A DNA stretch of 64,000 bases, from NCBI RefSeq assembly GCF_003014715.1, contig NZ_PYAV01000012.1, positions 27,197 to 91,196 on the forward strand, in the 5' to 3' direction. Shown here in pieces: positions 29,101 through 36,299 of this stretch. Positions within the stretch are counted from its first letter, which is position 1; every line of letters begins with the position of its first letter. A model generated the notes under the pieces. The model saw nothing but the letters and a program-made list of their open reading frames with translations. It searched no databases and was not told where the DNA came from. This DNA comes from Salsuginibacillus halophilus (lineage in GTDB: Bacteria > Bacillota > Bacilli > Bacillales > Marinococcaceae). The position numbers and the translations under genes are program-made.

Positions 29101-30076
29101 AATCGGCACCCTCATTTTCAGGCTCTTCCTCTGTGCCAGAAGTGTCATGATCCTCAAGCGCCGCTGCATAAATCTCTTGATCTTCAGGTTCAAAGTCATT
29201 GCGATTTGCCTCAAGTGAAGCTGCCGCAGCTTCGCCATCAGCGTCAGCTCCAGCATCTCCTTCTCCATCAGCACCTGCGCCACCATCTCCGTCGGCGTCG
29301 GCACCAGCATCACCAGCTCCTTCAGCATCTGCATCAGCCGAAGCTTCAGCGCCGGCACCGCCGTCCCCATCACCTGAAGCAGAAGCATCTGCATCATGAT
29401 TTTCTAAGTCTGTACCTATGCTTGTCTGGTTTCCTTTGTTCTCAATATCGCTATCAATATTTACGTTGCTCTCTTCACCTTGAGTTTCTCCTCCAGTGTT
29501 TTGCGCTTCAACTTCGTTTTCTTCTGGTTCTGGTTCTGGCTCTGGTTCAGGCTCCGGTTCTGGTTCAGGCTCTGGTTCAGGCTCTGGTTCAGGCTCTGGT
29601 TCTGGCTCTGGTTCAGGCTCCGGCTCTGGCTCTGGCTCGTATGACTGCTGTTCTTGAGCAGTAGTGCCGCCAGCATCACCGTCCGCGTCTCCGCCTGCAT
29701 CTGCGTCAGCACCGGCATCCGCGCCTGCATCCCCGTCAGCATCTGCTGCGGCATCACCATCTGCGCTGGCATCTGCATCGGCTGCACCATCAGCATCAGC
29801 CGATGCATCGGCATCCGCGCCTGCATCCGCATCACCGTCTGCGTCTGCATCTGCGTCAGCGTTTTCCATTTCCATGTTTACATCGATTTCGTCACCTTCA
29901 TTTTTCACTTCGTTATGAACTTCGACGGTTTTTCCTTCTTCCGCGTCTGCTTGTCCAGCGAACATGAATGCTGAAGCTGCCACCGTGTATGTTGTAAAGA
30001 TCGTCATCTTCCGCTTCAAAGATCGATGCTTTAGGCCGTTTAGTTTCCGTTTGTAGTCAATTTCTTTTCTCCGCAA
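26132..30076 (-). CDS. giant acidic LPXTG-type surface protein with alternating Ala/Asp repeat modules
   Basis: About 1314 residues. The N-terminus is basic, followed by a hydrophobic signal segment ([17 protein letters not shown]) ending ADA. The body alternates two modules about five times each. Type A is [18 protein letters not shown] followed by long (Ala-Asp)n runs. Type B is NNxIxNxGHxxxFxxxxxN(Y) followed by Ala/Gly/Asp-rich stretches with DAGAGADG units. A 20-unit Glu-Pro tract interrupts the first module. The C-terminus has the sorting signal LPDTA, a hydrophobic span and RGRKK. It should be linked to peptidoglycan by a sortase (none in the window). TTG 30076 has gaggag 8-9 bases before it; GTG 30085 overlaps the site. 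Function unknown; the charge suits hydration or ion binding at high salt. Confidence 0.85.
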   Translation of the reverse strand: MRRKEIDYKRKLNGLKHRSLKRKMTIFTTYTVAASAFMFAGQADAEEGKTVEVHNEVKNEGDEIDVNMEMENADADADADGDADAGADADASADADGAADADASADGDAAADADGDAGADAGADADAGGDADGDAGGTTAQEQQSYEPEPEPEPEPEPEPEPEPEPEPEPEPEPEPEPEPEPEPEENEVEAQNTGGETQGEESNVNIDSDIENKGNQTSIGTDLENHDADASASGDGDGGAGAEASADADAEGAGDAGADADGDGGAGADGEGDAGADADGEAAAASLEANRNDFEPEDQEIYAAALEDHDTSGTEEEPENEGADLAPATHNREENSENIEDIEKLEAQRNDYGPETYNANDNDDTGEVSAADGDATTRNNIVVENNVINEGHTIDFYLHMENADADADADADADADADADADADADADADGDGAADADADADADGDADGDGDADADGDVDAAQTDMGASQQNNQPYSNAVINNSIDNQGSQLDLFADWENYAAAADASAGAGAAGEGAADADGAGDAGAGADGAGDGGADADGDAGAGADADGGADAEAAGISSANTTDPGAYNDIHVVNNVINEGHTIDFYLEMENADADADADADADADADADSDAAADADGDADADADADGDADADADADADGDADADGDGDADADADGDGDGDGDADLDAANQPIPGSVADGSGVDNNVEINNDISNEGHGLDFLIDLENYASAASADAAADADAGADGAGAGDAGAGSDADGDAGADGEGDAGAGADAAAASVPELEAKDDDSIVNSIFVENNVINEGHTIDFYLEMENADADADADASADADADADADGAADGAADADGDADADADGDADGDGDADADADMDAAGMTANGQPIRSLSDVMPNNIEINNNIDNMGHTTNFDINLYNEDAAADAAADADADGAGDAGAGADGDAGAGADGEGDAAGDAGADGDAGADGAGAGDGAGTAAANFDSIANDSFLDFVNQAAHMDVYKTAASTTESTDIFETPDVDVEVINDVINEAHTINFFQEMENADADADADADGDADADADADADAGADADGDADADADADGAADADGEGDADADGAADGDGDADLDASGSVGASNNDLPNTNLDINDNINNEGHITNIDINAYSEESAADSAASADGDGGAGADAEADAGGEADGDAGADADADGEGDAGADGDGGAGAGGSGDGDTDGDNEDTEDSESEDSVADGGTAGAGAPYSGGSADADGTQTQRGEGVTQPSSAGYRVGAGAAGGLQADASVGVSDQSGSEAGEVQEGDRLPDTAAGYLPLGLGGIAAFFTGLWMMMRGRKK

Positions 30077-30127
30077 AACGGTCACTCCTCTATAATTTTT
30101 TGACGAACCGTTACCTTAAAGTATGTA

Positions 30128-30201
30128 AGGATCTATATTGACCAGTCGAGCGTTCGCCATATGTTCCGATAATGCACGCATTTCCCTGACAAATAGATCC
30201 T
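30128..30201. promoter_or_regulatory. separated inverted repeat upstream of the surface protein gene
   Basis: AGGATCTAT at 30128-30136 and ATAGATCCT at 30193-30201 are perfect inverted copies 56 bases apart, within the 190-bp region upstream of the giant protein gene. They could be operator half-sites or a long-range hairpin. No convincing consensus promoter was found in this gap. Confidence 0.3.
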
Positions 30202-30267
30202 GCAAACTCAAAATTTGAACTTTTATTGAAATTTTATGTGATAATGGATGAAAATTTGCGGAATCGT

Positions 30268-31158
30268 TCAGTCTTGGCCCTCCAATGCCTCTTTTGCCAT
30301 CTGTTGATAAGCTTCTTCCCCGGAACGGATCGCAAACTCGGCAATATCGAGCGGTGAGGTTGCTGCCCAAGCTTGAATTTGAGGCACCGCTCCTTCGGTT
30401 AACGGACCTCCCTGCTTTTCGTATGCTTGAAGCAAACGGCGCAGTTCCACTTCGCCAAAGGTATGGTAATAGCCCACCAAATCGATGGCAGGGTCACTGA
30501 TGTCAACTTCGGTCCAGTCGATGAAACCGGTGACTCGCTCCTCATCGTCAATGATCATATGCCCCGGATGCATATCACCGTGGATGACGGTTGTTTCACT
30601 CGGCCAAAACTTATCGTCATGAATCCAGCAGAGCCACTTGGCGTCAAGCTGTTCAGATACAACAAAAGACTGCTTCACTTCACCAATCCGCTCAAGCTGC
30701 CGGGTACGCACATCTTGAATCGTACGAAGGTTAATCCCCGCTCCTGCAACATTTTGCTTTGATACATGATGCAGCGAGGCTAGCCCAGAGGCTAGTGTCT
30801 CAATAAAGTGATCCGAAAGCGGATCCACTGTGAGCTGCCATGCATAGGCGCCAGCTTCTGCATCAATGGTCCCCGCCGGCACCCCGGAAAGAAGCGGGTA
30901 AGCGATAAAGTCTTCTTCAGCAATCTGCCAATCCGGTGCTTCGACACTCAACTGCGGACGAACTGCCTGCAGCACTTGTTTCTCTCGGTGGATACCTGCT
31001 TTCACATCGTCACGAAGCGGCACCCGGCAAAGCCAGCGCTTCCCTGTTTCATCCACGCCTGCAGCCGTCGCAAAATCAAGCCCGGATTCATTCACTTCCC
31101 CGATCTGAACGTGTAAGCCGTATTTACGAGCGAGATTTTTGATTGATTCTCTTGTCAT
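30268..31158 (-). CDS. macrolide 2'-phosphotransferase-like kinase (APH family)
   Basis: The 296-residue kinase-like protein has the phosphotransferase catalytic loop VIHGDMHPGHMIID near residue 198 (catalytic Asp) and the metal-binding FIDWTEVDISDPAIDL near 220. The HGDMHPGHM spelling and the C-terminal SGEEAYQQMAKEAL match the Mph-type branch, which in bacilli is often a chromosomal gene that inactivates macrolides with GTP. Resistance in this host is not shown by sequence. It is monocistronic, with aggtgaagg before ATG. Confidence 0.8.
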   Translation of the reverse strand: MTRESIKNLARKYGLHVQIGEVNESGLDFATAAGVDETGKRWLCRVPLRDDVKAGIHREKQVLQAVRPQLSVEAPDWQIAEEDFIAYPLLSGVPAGTIDAEAGAYAWQLTVDPLSDHFIETLASGLASLHHVSKQNVAGAGINLRTIQDVRTRQLERIGEVKQSFVVSEQLDAKWLCWIHDDKFWPSETTVIHGDMHPGHMIIDDEERVTGFIDWTEVDISDPAIDLVGYYHTFGEVELRRLLQAYEKQGGPLTEGAVPQIQAWAATSPLDIAEFAIRSGEEAYQQMAKEALEGQD

Positions 31159-31190
31159 TGTCCTTCACCTGCTTTTTTACAAAGTTAAGC

Positions 31191-31217
31191 CGCCTCCTCA
31201 AATCGAGCAGGCGGCGT
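31191..31217. terminator. hairpin downstream of egtB (weak terminator)
   Basis: GCCGCCT and AGGCGGC pair around a 13-base loop, 4 bases beyond the egtB stop codon on the minus strand. The following bases (TTAACTTTG) are only moderately T-rich, so termination strength is uncertain. Confidence 0.5.
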
Positions 31218-31221
31218 GCTG

Positions 31222-32481
31222 CTATACGTTATCCGCCAGCCGGAAGCCGCTGTAAGCCCAGCGCATGTGCGGATAAAAGAAGTTACGGTACGTTGGACGG
31301 ATATGCGAGGCCGGTGTCACACATGCCCCGCCGCGCAGCACCATTTGATTGGCCATAAATTTGGCATTATATTCACCGAGCGACCCATCCAGCGGCTTGT
31401 TGCGCGGGTAAGGCGTGTACGGGCTCCGCGTCCACTCCCATACATCACCGTACGCTTTAAGAAACGCTCCATCCCCGTACGAAGCATCCGGCTCATAAAT
31501 GCCATCATCCATGAAGTTTCCACGAATCTCCTCTTCAGCAAGCGCATACTCCCATTCCTGCTCTGTCGGCAGTCTTTTGCCGGCCCAGCGCGCATACGCA
31601 TCTGCTTCATAAAAGCTGACGTGCACGACAGGTGCTGCTTCATTCACAGGCTGCAGACCACCAAGGGTAAACACGTACCATTTGCCTTTATGGTTCTGCC
31701 AATACTGTGGATGGCTCCAGCCTTCTTCCTGCACTTTCTGCCAGCCGTCAGAGAGCCAATAGGACGGCTCCTCGTAACCACCGGCTTCGATAAACTGCAT
31801 AAACTCCCCGTTGGTCACCGGCCGGTTGGCAAGCTGATACGGGTGGACATACGTGTTGTGGCGGGGTCCTTCATTATCAAAAGCAAAGCCGGTGCCGTCA
31901 TGACCTACTTCAACAAGTCCGCCTTTAAATGGATGAAACTTTAACGCCGGGGCTTCTCCCGCCGCCGGTACGGCACTTTCTTTAAATGTCGGAAGCAGCG
32001 GATTAAAGGAGAAATTGTACTTCATATCCATCAAGATTAGCTCCTGATGCTGCTGCTCATGCTGCAAACCGATCTCCACGAGCTCATAAACGTCACTGCT
32101 CAAGTCTTCCTGCTGCAATAACTGCGCCATATACGTATCAACATGCTTACGGTAGTTGATGGTTTCCTCAACACCGGGACGTGAAATCAAGCCGCGTTCA
32201 GCTTGCGGGTGCGGAGTGCCAACCGTTTCGTAATAAGAGTTAAATAAGTAAAAGAAGACAGCGTTAAAATACTCATAGTCCGAGAGGTGCTCTAGTAAAA
32301 TAAACTTTTCAAAAAACCAGGTTGTATGTGCTAAATGCCATTTCGTCGGGCTGACGTGTGCTGCCGCCTGCAGCATAAAATCTTCTGTATTCAAATGGGA
32401 TACAAGCTCACGTGTCTGCTCCCGTACCGCGGTATATGCCTGTAACGCTTGATTCGTTTCAGTTAACTGCAAAAAACCCAC
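31222..32481 (-). CDS. egtB: ergothioneine biosynthesis protein EgtB (sulfoxide synthase) family
   Basis: The 416-419-residue protein has an N-terminal DinB-like domain with the three iron-binding His in WHLAHTTWFFE (near residue 53) and GLQHEQQHQELIL (near 145). The C-terminal FGE-sulfatase-like half has GLVEVGHDGTGFAFDNEGPR, KRLPTEQEWEYA and WEWTRSPY. EgtB joins trimethylhistidine (hercynine) to a thiol with O2. No egtD (histidine methyltransferase) is visible here; the methyltransferase at 48317 is not of that type. The start is GTG 32481 or TTG 32472; both lie in or just after a strong terminator hairpin whose 3' arm contains the GAGAGGGG binding site. This is an unusual arrangement. Confidence 0.85.
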   Translation of the reverse strand: MGFLQLTETNQALQAYTAVREQTRELVSHLNTEDFMLQAAAHVSPTKWHLAHTTWFFEKFILLEHLSDYEYFNAVFFYLFNSYYETVGTPHPQAERGLISRPGVEETINYRKHVDTYMAQLLQQEDLSSDVYELVEIGLQHEQQHQELILMDMKYNFSFNPLLPTFKESAVPAAGEAPALKFHPFKGGLVEVGHDGTGFAFDNEGPRHNTYVHPYQLANRPVTNGEFMQFIEAGGYEEPSYWLSDGWQKVQEEGWSHPQYWQNHKGKWYVFTLGGLQPVNEAAPVVHVSFYEADAYARWAGKRLPTEQEWEYALAEEEIRGNFMDDGIYEPDASYGDGAFLKAYGDVWEWTRSPYTPYPRNKPLDGSLGEYNAKFMANQMVLRGGACVTPASHIRPTYRNFFYPHMRWAYSGFRLADNV

Positions 32482-32530
32482 GCCCCTCTCTGGTAAATAT
32501 TACTCTATTTACCGGGGACGTGAGGTTTTA
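32472..32530 (-). terminator. long terminator hairpin after aroK that overlaps the egtB start
   Basis: On the minus strand CACG-CCCC-GTAAATA pairs with TATTTAC-GGGG-CGTG (small bulges between blocks), and the 3' arm runs straight into GGTTTTTTG. It sits 8 bases after the aroK stop codon. The T-run and 3' arm are the egtB initiation region, so the same bases serve as terminator and ribosome binding site. Confidence 0.8.
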
Positions 32531-32537
32531 AACGTGT

Positions 32538-33059
32538 TTAGTTGGTACGTACAGCCGAAACAATTGCTTCAGCTACCGCTTCTTCACTTAAGCCATCTGT
32601 CATCACTTTCATGTGGTGATCCTTATACAAGTCTTTGCGTTCATAAAAGAGAGATTCAATTTCGTCTACATTCTTTTTCTGCAAAACCGGACGGGTATCA
32701 ATAATATCATCAAGCCGCTCCGTCCACGCCTCCCAGCTCATATCCAAATGAACAACCAGGCCATGCTCAAGGCAGAGCCGGCGCAATGCGTCATTCATAA
32801 ACACCCCGCCGCCGAGTGAAATGACTTGATTCGATGCCGTGCAGTACGCTTCAACAAGCTCCCGTTCCTTCTCCCGAAAAACATCCTCACCGTACGCACT
32901 GAAAATATCAGGAATCGTCATATCGAATGCTTTCACAATTTCATCATCAATATCTACAAACGTGCGGTCAAGCTGTTGTGCAGCCAGCGCACCGGCCGTC
33001 GTTTTACCTACACCCATAAAACCGACGAGAATCACACTTTTTTTTGCTTCTTCCATCAT
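32538..33059 (-). CDS. aroK: shikimate kinase
   Basis: The 173-residue kinase has Walker A GFMGVGKTTAG near residue 13, the DIDDEI substrate-binding Asp, an SLGGGVF motif near 80 and a lid segment with LDDIIDTRPVLQ. It phosphorylates shikimate in the path to aromatic amino acids. The start ATG overlaps the aroD stop (ATGA), with gggagg 6 bases upstream inside aroD, so the pair should be translationally coupled. Confidence 0.92.
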   Translation of the reverse strand: MMEEAKKSVILVGFMGVGKTTAGALAAQQLDRTFVDIDDEIVKAFDMTIPDIFSAYGEDVFREKERELVEAYCTASNQVISLGGGVFMNDALRRLCLEHGLVVHLDMSWEAWTERLDDIIDTRPVLQKKNVDEIESLFYERKDLYKDHHMKVMTDGLSEEAVAEAIVSAVRTN

Positions 33060-33829
33060 GATAACCTCCCTGCATCGTCACCGAGCACCTGCTGCACCCC
33101 TTGCATTAATCCGAGCGGTACCTGGCCTGGTGCCGAGCTTTGTTCACCTGCTGCAAACGTCAAAGCTGAACCGAAGGATGCGCCGGTGATCCGCGTCGGG
33201 GCTCCAAGGCGCCCCATGGCAATTGTAATCAATGGAATACGCGCGTTCTCCACCGCAGCAAGTGTCACCTCATGCACTTGCAGAACATCGCGGCTCGTAT
33301 GCGGCATCACCGCAACTTTTCCGATATCTGCGCCGTATGCTTCGCAATCGCTTAAGATGGTTTGCAAAACATCAGGCTCGGGCGTCTTGTCAAAGTCATG
33401 AAACGAGAGGAGCAGCTTCGCCCCGTACGCTTGCACCGCCGCTTTTACCGTTTCAATATGAGCTTTTCCGCCGCTTAATTCATAGTCAAAAATATCAAGC
33501 GCACCGGTGGCAGCAAGCGTTTCAATTAAAGCAACTTTTTCCGCCTCCTGCAGCTGTATCGGCTCACCGCCCTCGCGCTCAGAGCGAATTGTAAAGATCA
33601 CCGGAATCTCGCCGGCAGCCTCGCGGATCTCGCCGGCAAGTGCTTTCACCTGCTCAGAGGCTTTTAAGTCTTCATAAAAATCAGCGCGCCACTCAAGCAC
33701 ATCCGGTTTTTCGGCGACCAAAGCTTTTACCTGGTTCAGAACCTCCGCTTTCGTACGACCAACGATTGATGTACAAATGTTCATCGCAAACGGCGCGAGC
33801 TCCGCTTGTCGAACCTGCAAACGAACCAT
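33056..33829 (-). CDS. aroD: 3-dehydroquinate dehydratase, type I
   Basis: The 257-residue class I enzyme has ICTSIVGRTKAE near the N-terminus, DVLEWRADFYED, IFTIRSEREGGE, the catalytic His region in LLSFHDFDKTP, the Schiff-base Lys in IGKVAVMPHT and the C-terminal SFGSALTFA. It converts 3-dehydroquinate to 3-dehydroshikimate. ATG 33829 lies a few bases after gggggagg; an ATG six codons upstream precedes that site. It forms a two-gene operon with aroK. Confidence 0.92.
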   Translation of the reverse strand: MVRLQVRQAELAPFAMNICTSIVGRTKAEVLNQVKALVAEKPDVLEWRADFYEDLKASEQVKALAGEIREAAGEIPVIFTIRSEREGGEPIQLQEAEKVALIETLAATGALDIFDYELSGGKAHIETVKAAVQAYGAKLLLSFHDFDKTPEPDVLQTILSDCEAYGADIGKVAVMPHTSRDVLQVHEVTLAAVENARIPLITIAMGRLGAPTRITGASFGSALTFAAGEQSSAPGQVPLGLMQGVQQVLGDDAGRLS

Positions 33830-33936
33830 CCAGCCTCCCCCTTTCATATGTATACGTCATTCTTTTAATCTACCGGAGACAGCCTATGAAAACAAGCCGA
33901 AAATAACTAATGGAATGCGGGCAATAAATACCGTAG

Positions 33937-34094
33937 CCGTGCAGTTATTACTCCAGACGGGCAGTTTTCACCTCAACCGCGCACATTTTTCAACAATCGC
34001 GCAGTTTTCACCTCAGCCGCGCACATTTTTCAACAATCGCGCAGTTCTCCCCTCCAGACGGGCAGTTTTTCCTCCAACCGTGCAGTAACTTTGT
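33937..34094. repeat. eight-unit tandem array, about 20-bp period (CCGCGCACATTT / CCGGGCAGTTTT type)
   Basis: Units start at 33937, 33957, 33977, 33997, 34017, 34037 (21 bases), 34058 and 34078, with the pattern NCGNGCA[CG]NTTTTCACCTCAN. This is the same repeat family as the larger array at 9581-9897. No gene is seen in it. Confidence 0.88.
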
Positions 34095-34172
34095 CATTTG
34101 CCGAAATCGCCACCTCGTGCTACCTTGAAGAAAATCGACGTGTACGACGTGTAGATCGCGGGGGATTCATCT

Positions 34173-34352
34173 ATGTTCAGCATCATTTGGCGTGTAATCG
34201 TTCTTCTTATCGGGAGTTTTGTCACCTGGGATGCCTACCAATCAGGAGACCCTACCTGGGCCGTCGCGTTTGGCCTCGCTACCCTCCTGTTGTTAAGTTC
34301 AATTGTGCGTAAGCTGAAACACTTAAAAAATGGAGGAGATGATGCGCAATAA
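34173..34352 (+). CDS. small membrane protein of 59 residues
   Basis: ATG at 34173 is preceded by gcggggga at a 7-base distance and opens a 59-codon frame ending in TAA. The protein has two hydrophobic helices (IIWRVIVLLIGSFVTW and WAVAFGLATLLLLSSIV) separated by a short polar turn (AYQSGDPT), and a basic, then acidic tail (RKLKHLKN...DDAQ). The positive patch suggests the C-terminus is cytoplasmic. It lies alone between two repeat arrays. No family was recognised; the function is unknown. Confidence 0.65.
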   Translation: MFSIIWRVIVLLIGSFVTWDAYQSGDPTWAVAFGLATLLLLSSIVRKLKHLKNGGDDAQ

Positions 34353-34426
34353 GCAAAAATGTGTTTGGAGCTGAAATTAGCGCGATGGACCTCTTTCTCT
34401 GAAACTGAAACACGCTCCCTCAAAGT

Positions 34427-34632
34427 TGGACCTCTAACAAACCAATATGGAGCGCGTTCTCCCCAAAATGGAGCGCGTTCTCCCCAAAATGGAGCGAACA
34501 AGCGCTGGATGAACCTCCACCTCTCCAATATGGAGCGGCTCACCCCTAAAATGGAGAGAATAAGCGCTGGGTGGAGCGCCCCACCCCTATAATGGAGCGG
34601 CTCGCCCTAGAAACGGGCCCCCTCTCCCAAAA
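34427..34632. repeat. tandem intergenic repeat, about 20-bp period (TGGAGCG type)
   Basis: Units such as TGGAGCGCGTTCTCCCCAAAA occur twice back to back, followed by degenerate ones (TGGAGCGGCTCACCCCTAAAA, TGGAGCGGCTCGCCCTAGAAA) and interspersed AAGCGCTGG segments. It is related to the array at 3514-3729 and lies between converging genes. Confidence 0.85.
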
Positions 34633-34667
34633 ATGAAACCAGCCGGCGCACCGGCTGGTTTCATTTC
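34633..34667. terminator. Rho-independent terminator
   Basis: TGAAACCAGCCGG pairs with CCGGCTGGTTTCA around a 4-base loop (cgca). On the minus strand it follows the cupin gene stop codon and ends in CATTTTTG. It may also serve the plus strand. Confidence 0.85.
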
Positions 34668-35508
34668 AATGATGATGGTGGTGTTCAGCTTCTTCAGCTT
34701 CAGCTTTTGTCGCATGTACGGTGCCGTATGGATGCTCCGGCGGGGCGTATATGGAGTATAGCTTAAGCGGCTCCTGCCCTGTGTTAGTAAGGTTGTGCCA
34801 CACACCAGCCGGAACGAACACAGCGTAGTCGTCCCTCACATTGCGGCGGTAACTTAACTGATCTTCACGCGGCCCCATTTCTACACGACCGCGCCCCGCT
34901 TCAATTCGGAGAAATTGGTCATGATCCGGATGAATTTCAAGACCGATGTCATCGCCAGGCTCAATACTCATCAAAGTCAATTGTAAGTGCTCTCCCGTCC
35001 AAAGCGCCGCGCGGAAATTCTCATTATCCTCTGTCGCACGTTCAATATTTACAACGTACGGCTCTCCTCCATGATCCCGCCGAGGCTCTCCCCGGGATTC
35101 ACCAGAAGCAAGCCGCCGCAGCTCTTCGGCTTGTTGAAAAGCATCCGCTGAAGCTTGATACAAAATGGATTGAAGCGGAGTCCCCTGTGCCGCCTGACAA
35201 CCATTCCAATAAGCCTGCGCATTTTCCATCCCAAACTGGTAAGCCTGCTGCATACCAGTTTCAAAGTTTGAAATTTCCTGGCTGCTTCGCATGTACGGTG
35301 GCTGCTGCCCGGTCACCTGCTGATACATGTCGGCCAAATACGCGAACTGCGCTTCTTGCCGATCGGCCAGCTGACTAAGCAGTTCCTCCTCCTCATTTGA
35401 CGAAGCCTTATCTGCAAGCTGCCGGTATAAAGAAGCAGAAACTGACTGGCGCTGCACTGCGTCTGTGAAAATGTCCGGGCCCTGCATCTGCTGTGGCATG
35501 TAATACAT
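34666..35508 (-). CDS. cupin protein with N-terminal helical domain and natural His tail
   Basis: The 280-residue protein has two parts. Residues 1-130 are helical and Gln/Ala-rich (AVQRQSVSASLYRQLADKAS, EEELLSQLADRQEAQFAYLA), resembling a ferritin-like bundle. Residues 155-265 form a cupin barrel with GDDIGLEIHPDHDQFLRIEAG and FVPAGVWHNLTNTG, whose His and Glu are the usual metal ligands. The protein ends in five His. The substrate is unknown. It is last in a possible operon with a DUF429 protein and an antiporter. Start: aagggtg, 7 bases before ATG. Confidence 0.8.
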   Translation of the reverse strand: MYYMPQQMQGPDIFTDAVQRQSVSASLYRQLADKASSNEEEELLSQLADRQEAQFAYLADMYQQVTGQQPPYMRSSQEISNFETGMQQAYQFGMENAQAYWNGCQAAQGTPLQSILYQASADAFQQAEELRRLASGESRGEPRRDHGGEPYVVNIERATEDNENFRAALWTGEHLQLTLMSIEPGDDIGLEIHPDHDQFLRIEAGRGRVEMGPREDQLSYRRNVRDDYAVFVPAGVWHNLTNTGQEPLKLYSIYAPPEHPYGTVHATKAEAEEAEHHHHH

Positions 35509-35581
35509 AACGTCACCCTTTCACAAGATCTTTCACAACAGCCTATGCAAGTAGATGCAGAATGTCACCCGCCCGGATGCC

Positions 35582-36286
35582 TTAAAATGATTTTACATAG
35601 TGAATGCGCATCGCCGCTTGAATTTCATTGGCAGGATTTTCAGGCACTGAGTGCTTCCAACATTCTGGACTGTCAGCTGCAACGGCAAGAAGAGCAGCAT
35701 CGATTAGGTCATCATCGGCGACTTCTTTCTTCAAATACTTACGCCTGGCGTCTTCAAATGAAGAAGTGATGTCATATCCATAATCGCGCAAAAGCTCCAT
35801 CCGCTCGGTTTTCCCTTCAATTTTCTTTTTACGTTTCATCAAAGGCGCATCGTTGAGTCCTGCACCGACCAGTTCAGGATGAGCCTCCCATAAGTTAATC
35901 TCCGGATACACACTCAAAAACTGTTCCACTTCAAACATTTTTGGCGCAAGGTGCCATACTTGTTTACTCATACCGCGGTCAGTTAATTGTTTATGAGCGG
36001 CGTTTGCTTCTGAATACGTCGAATGCTCAAGAGCTGGACGTGCTGGTACTGAAAATACCGTGGCGCCCCGCCGGCCCAACAGCTTCCGGGCTTCGGTATC
36101 AGCTTGGCGCGGATAGGCATACACCGGCGGCATTCCGATCGGCATATCAATCCAGATAATATCTGTTTTTTGAAACGGAATATTCTTCAATGTTGTGTAC
36201 AATTCGAAACCCACATTTGATGAATCACTTGTAATCCAAGCCACTGCCCACCCGTACTTACAGCCGTCAATGCCGACACACCTCAT
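35582..36286 (-). CDS. DUF429 family protein
   Basis: The 234-residue protein has the DUF429 features: VGIDGCKYGWAVA at the start, IIWIDMPIGMP (acidic cluster), FSVPARPALEHSTY, the WEAHPELV segment and ADDDLIDAALLAVAA near the end. The conserved acidic residues suggest an RNase H-like fold, possibly a nuclease. The biological role is not established. It lies 13 bp after the antiporter gene with agaggg as binding site. Confidence 0.8.
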   Translation of the reverse strand: MRCVGIDGCKYGWAVAWITSDSSNVGFELYTTLKNIPFQKTDIIWIDMPIGMPPVYAYPRQADTEARKLLGRRGATVFSVPARPALEHSTYSEANAAHKQLTDRGMSKQVWHLAPKMFEVEQFLSVYPEINLWEAHPELVGAGLNDAPLMKRKKKIEGKTERMELLRDYGYDITSSFEDARRKYLKKEVADDDLIDAALLAVAADSPECWKHSVPENPANEIQAAMRIHYVKSF

Positions 36287-36299
36287 CCTAACGCTCCCT

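Noticed and set aside
26200..29974. Long plus-strand frames full of Ser, Ala and Pro opposite the giant surface protein
   Set aside because: They are the antisense of Ala-Asp-Gly codon runs (GCA GAT GGT), which leave all frames open. They have no binding sites and no signal peptides.
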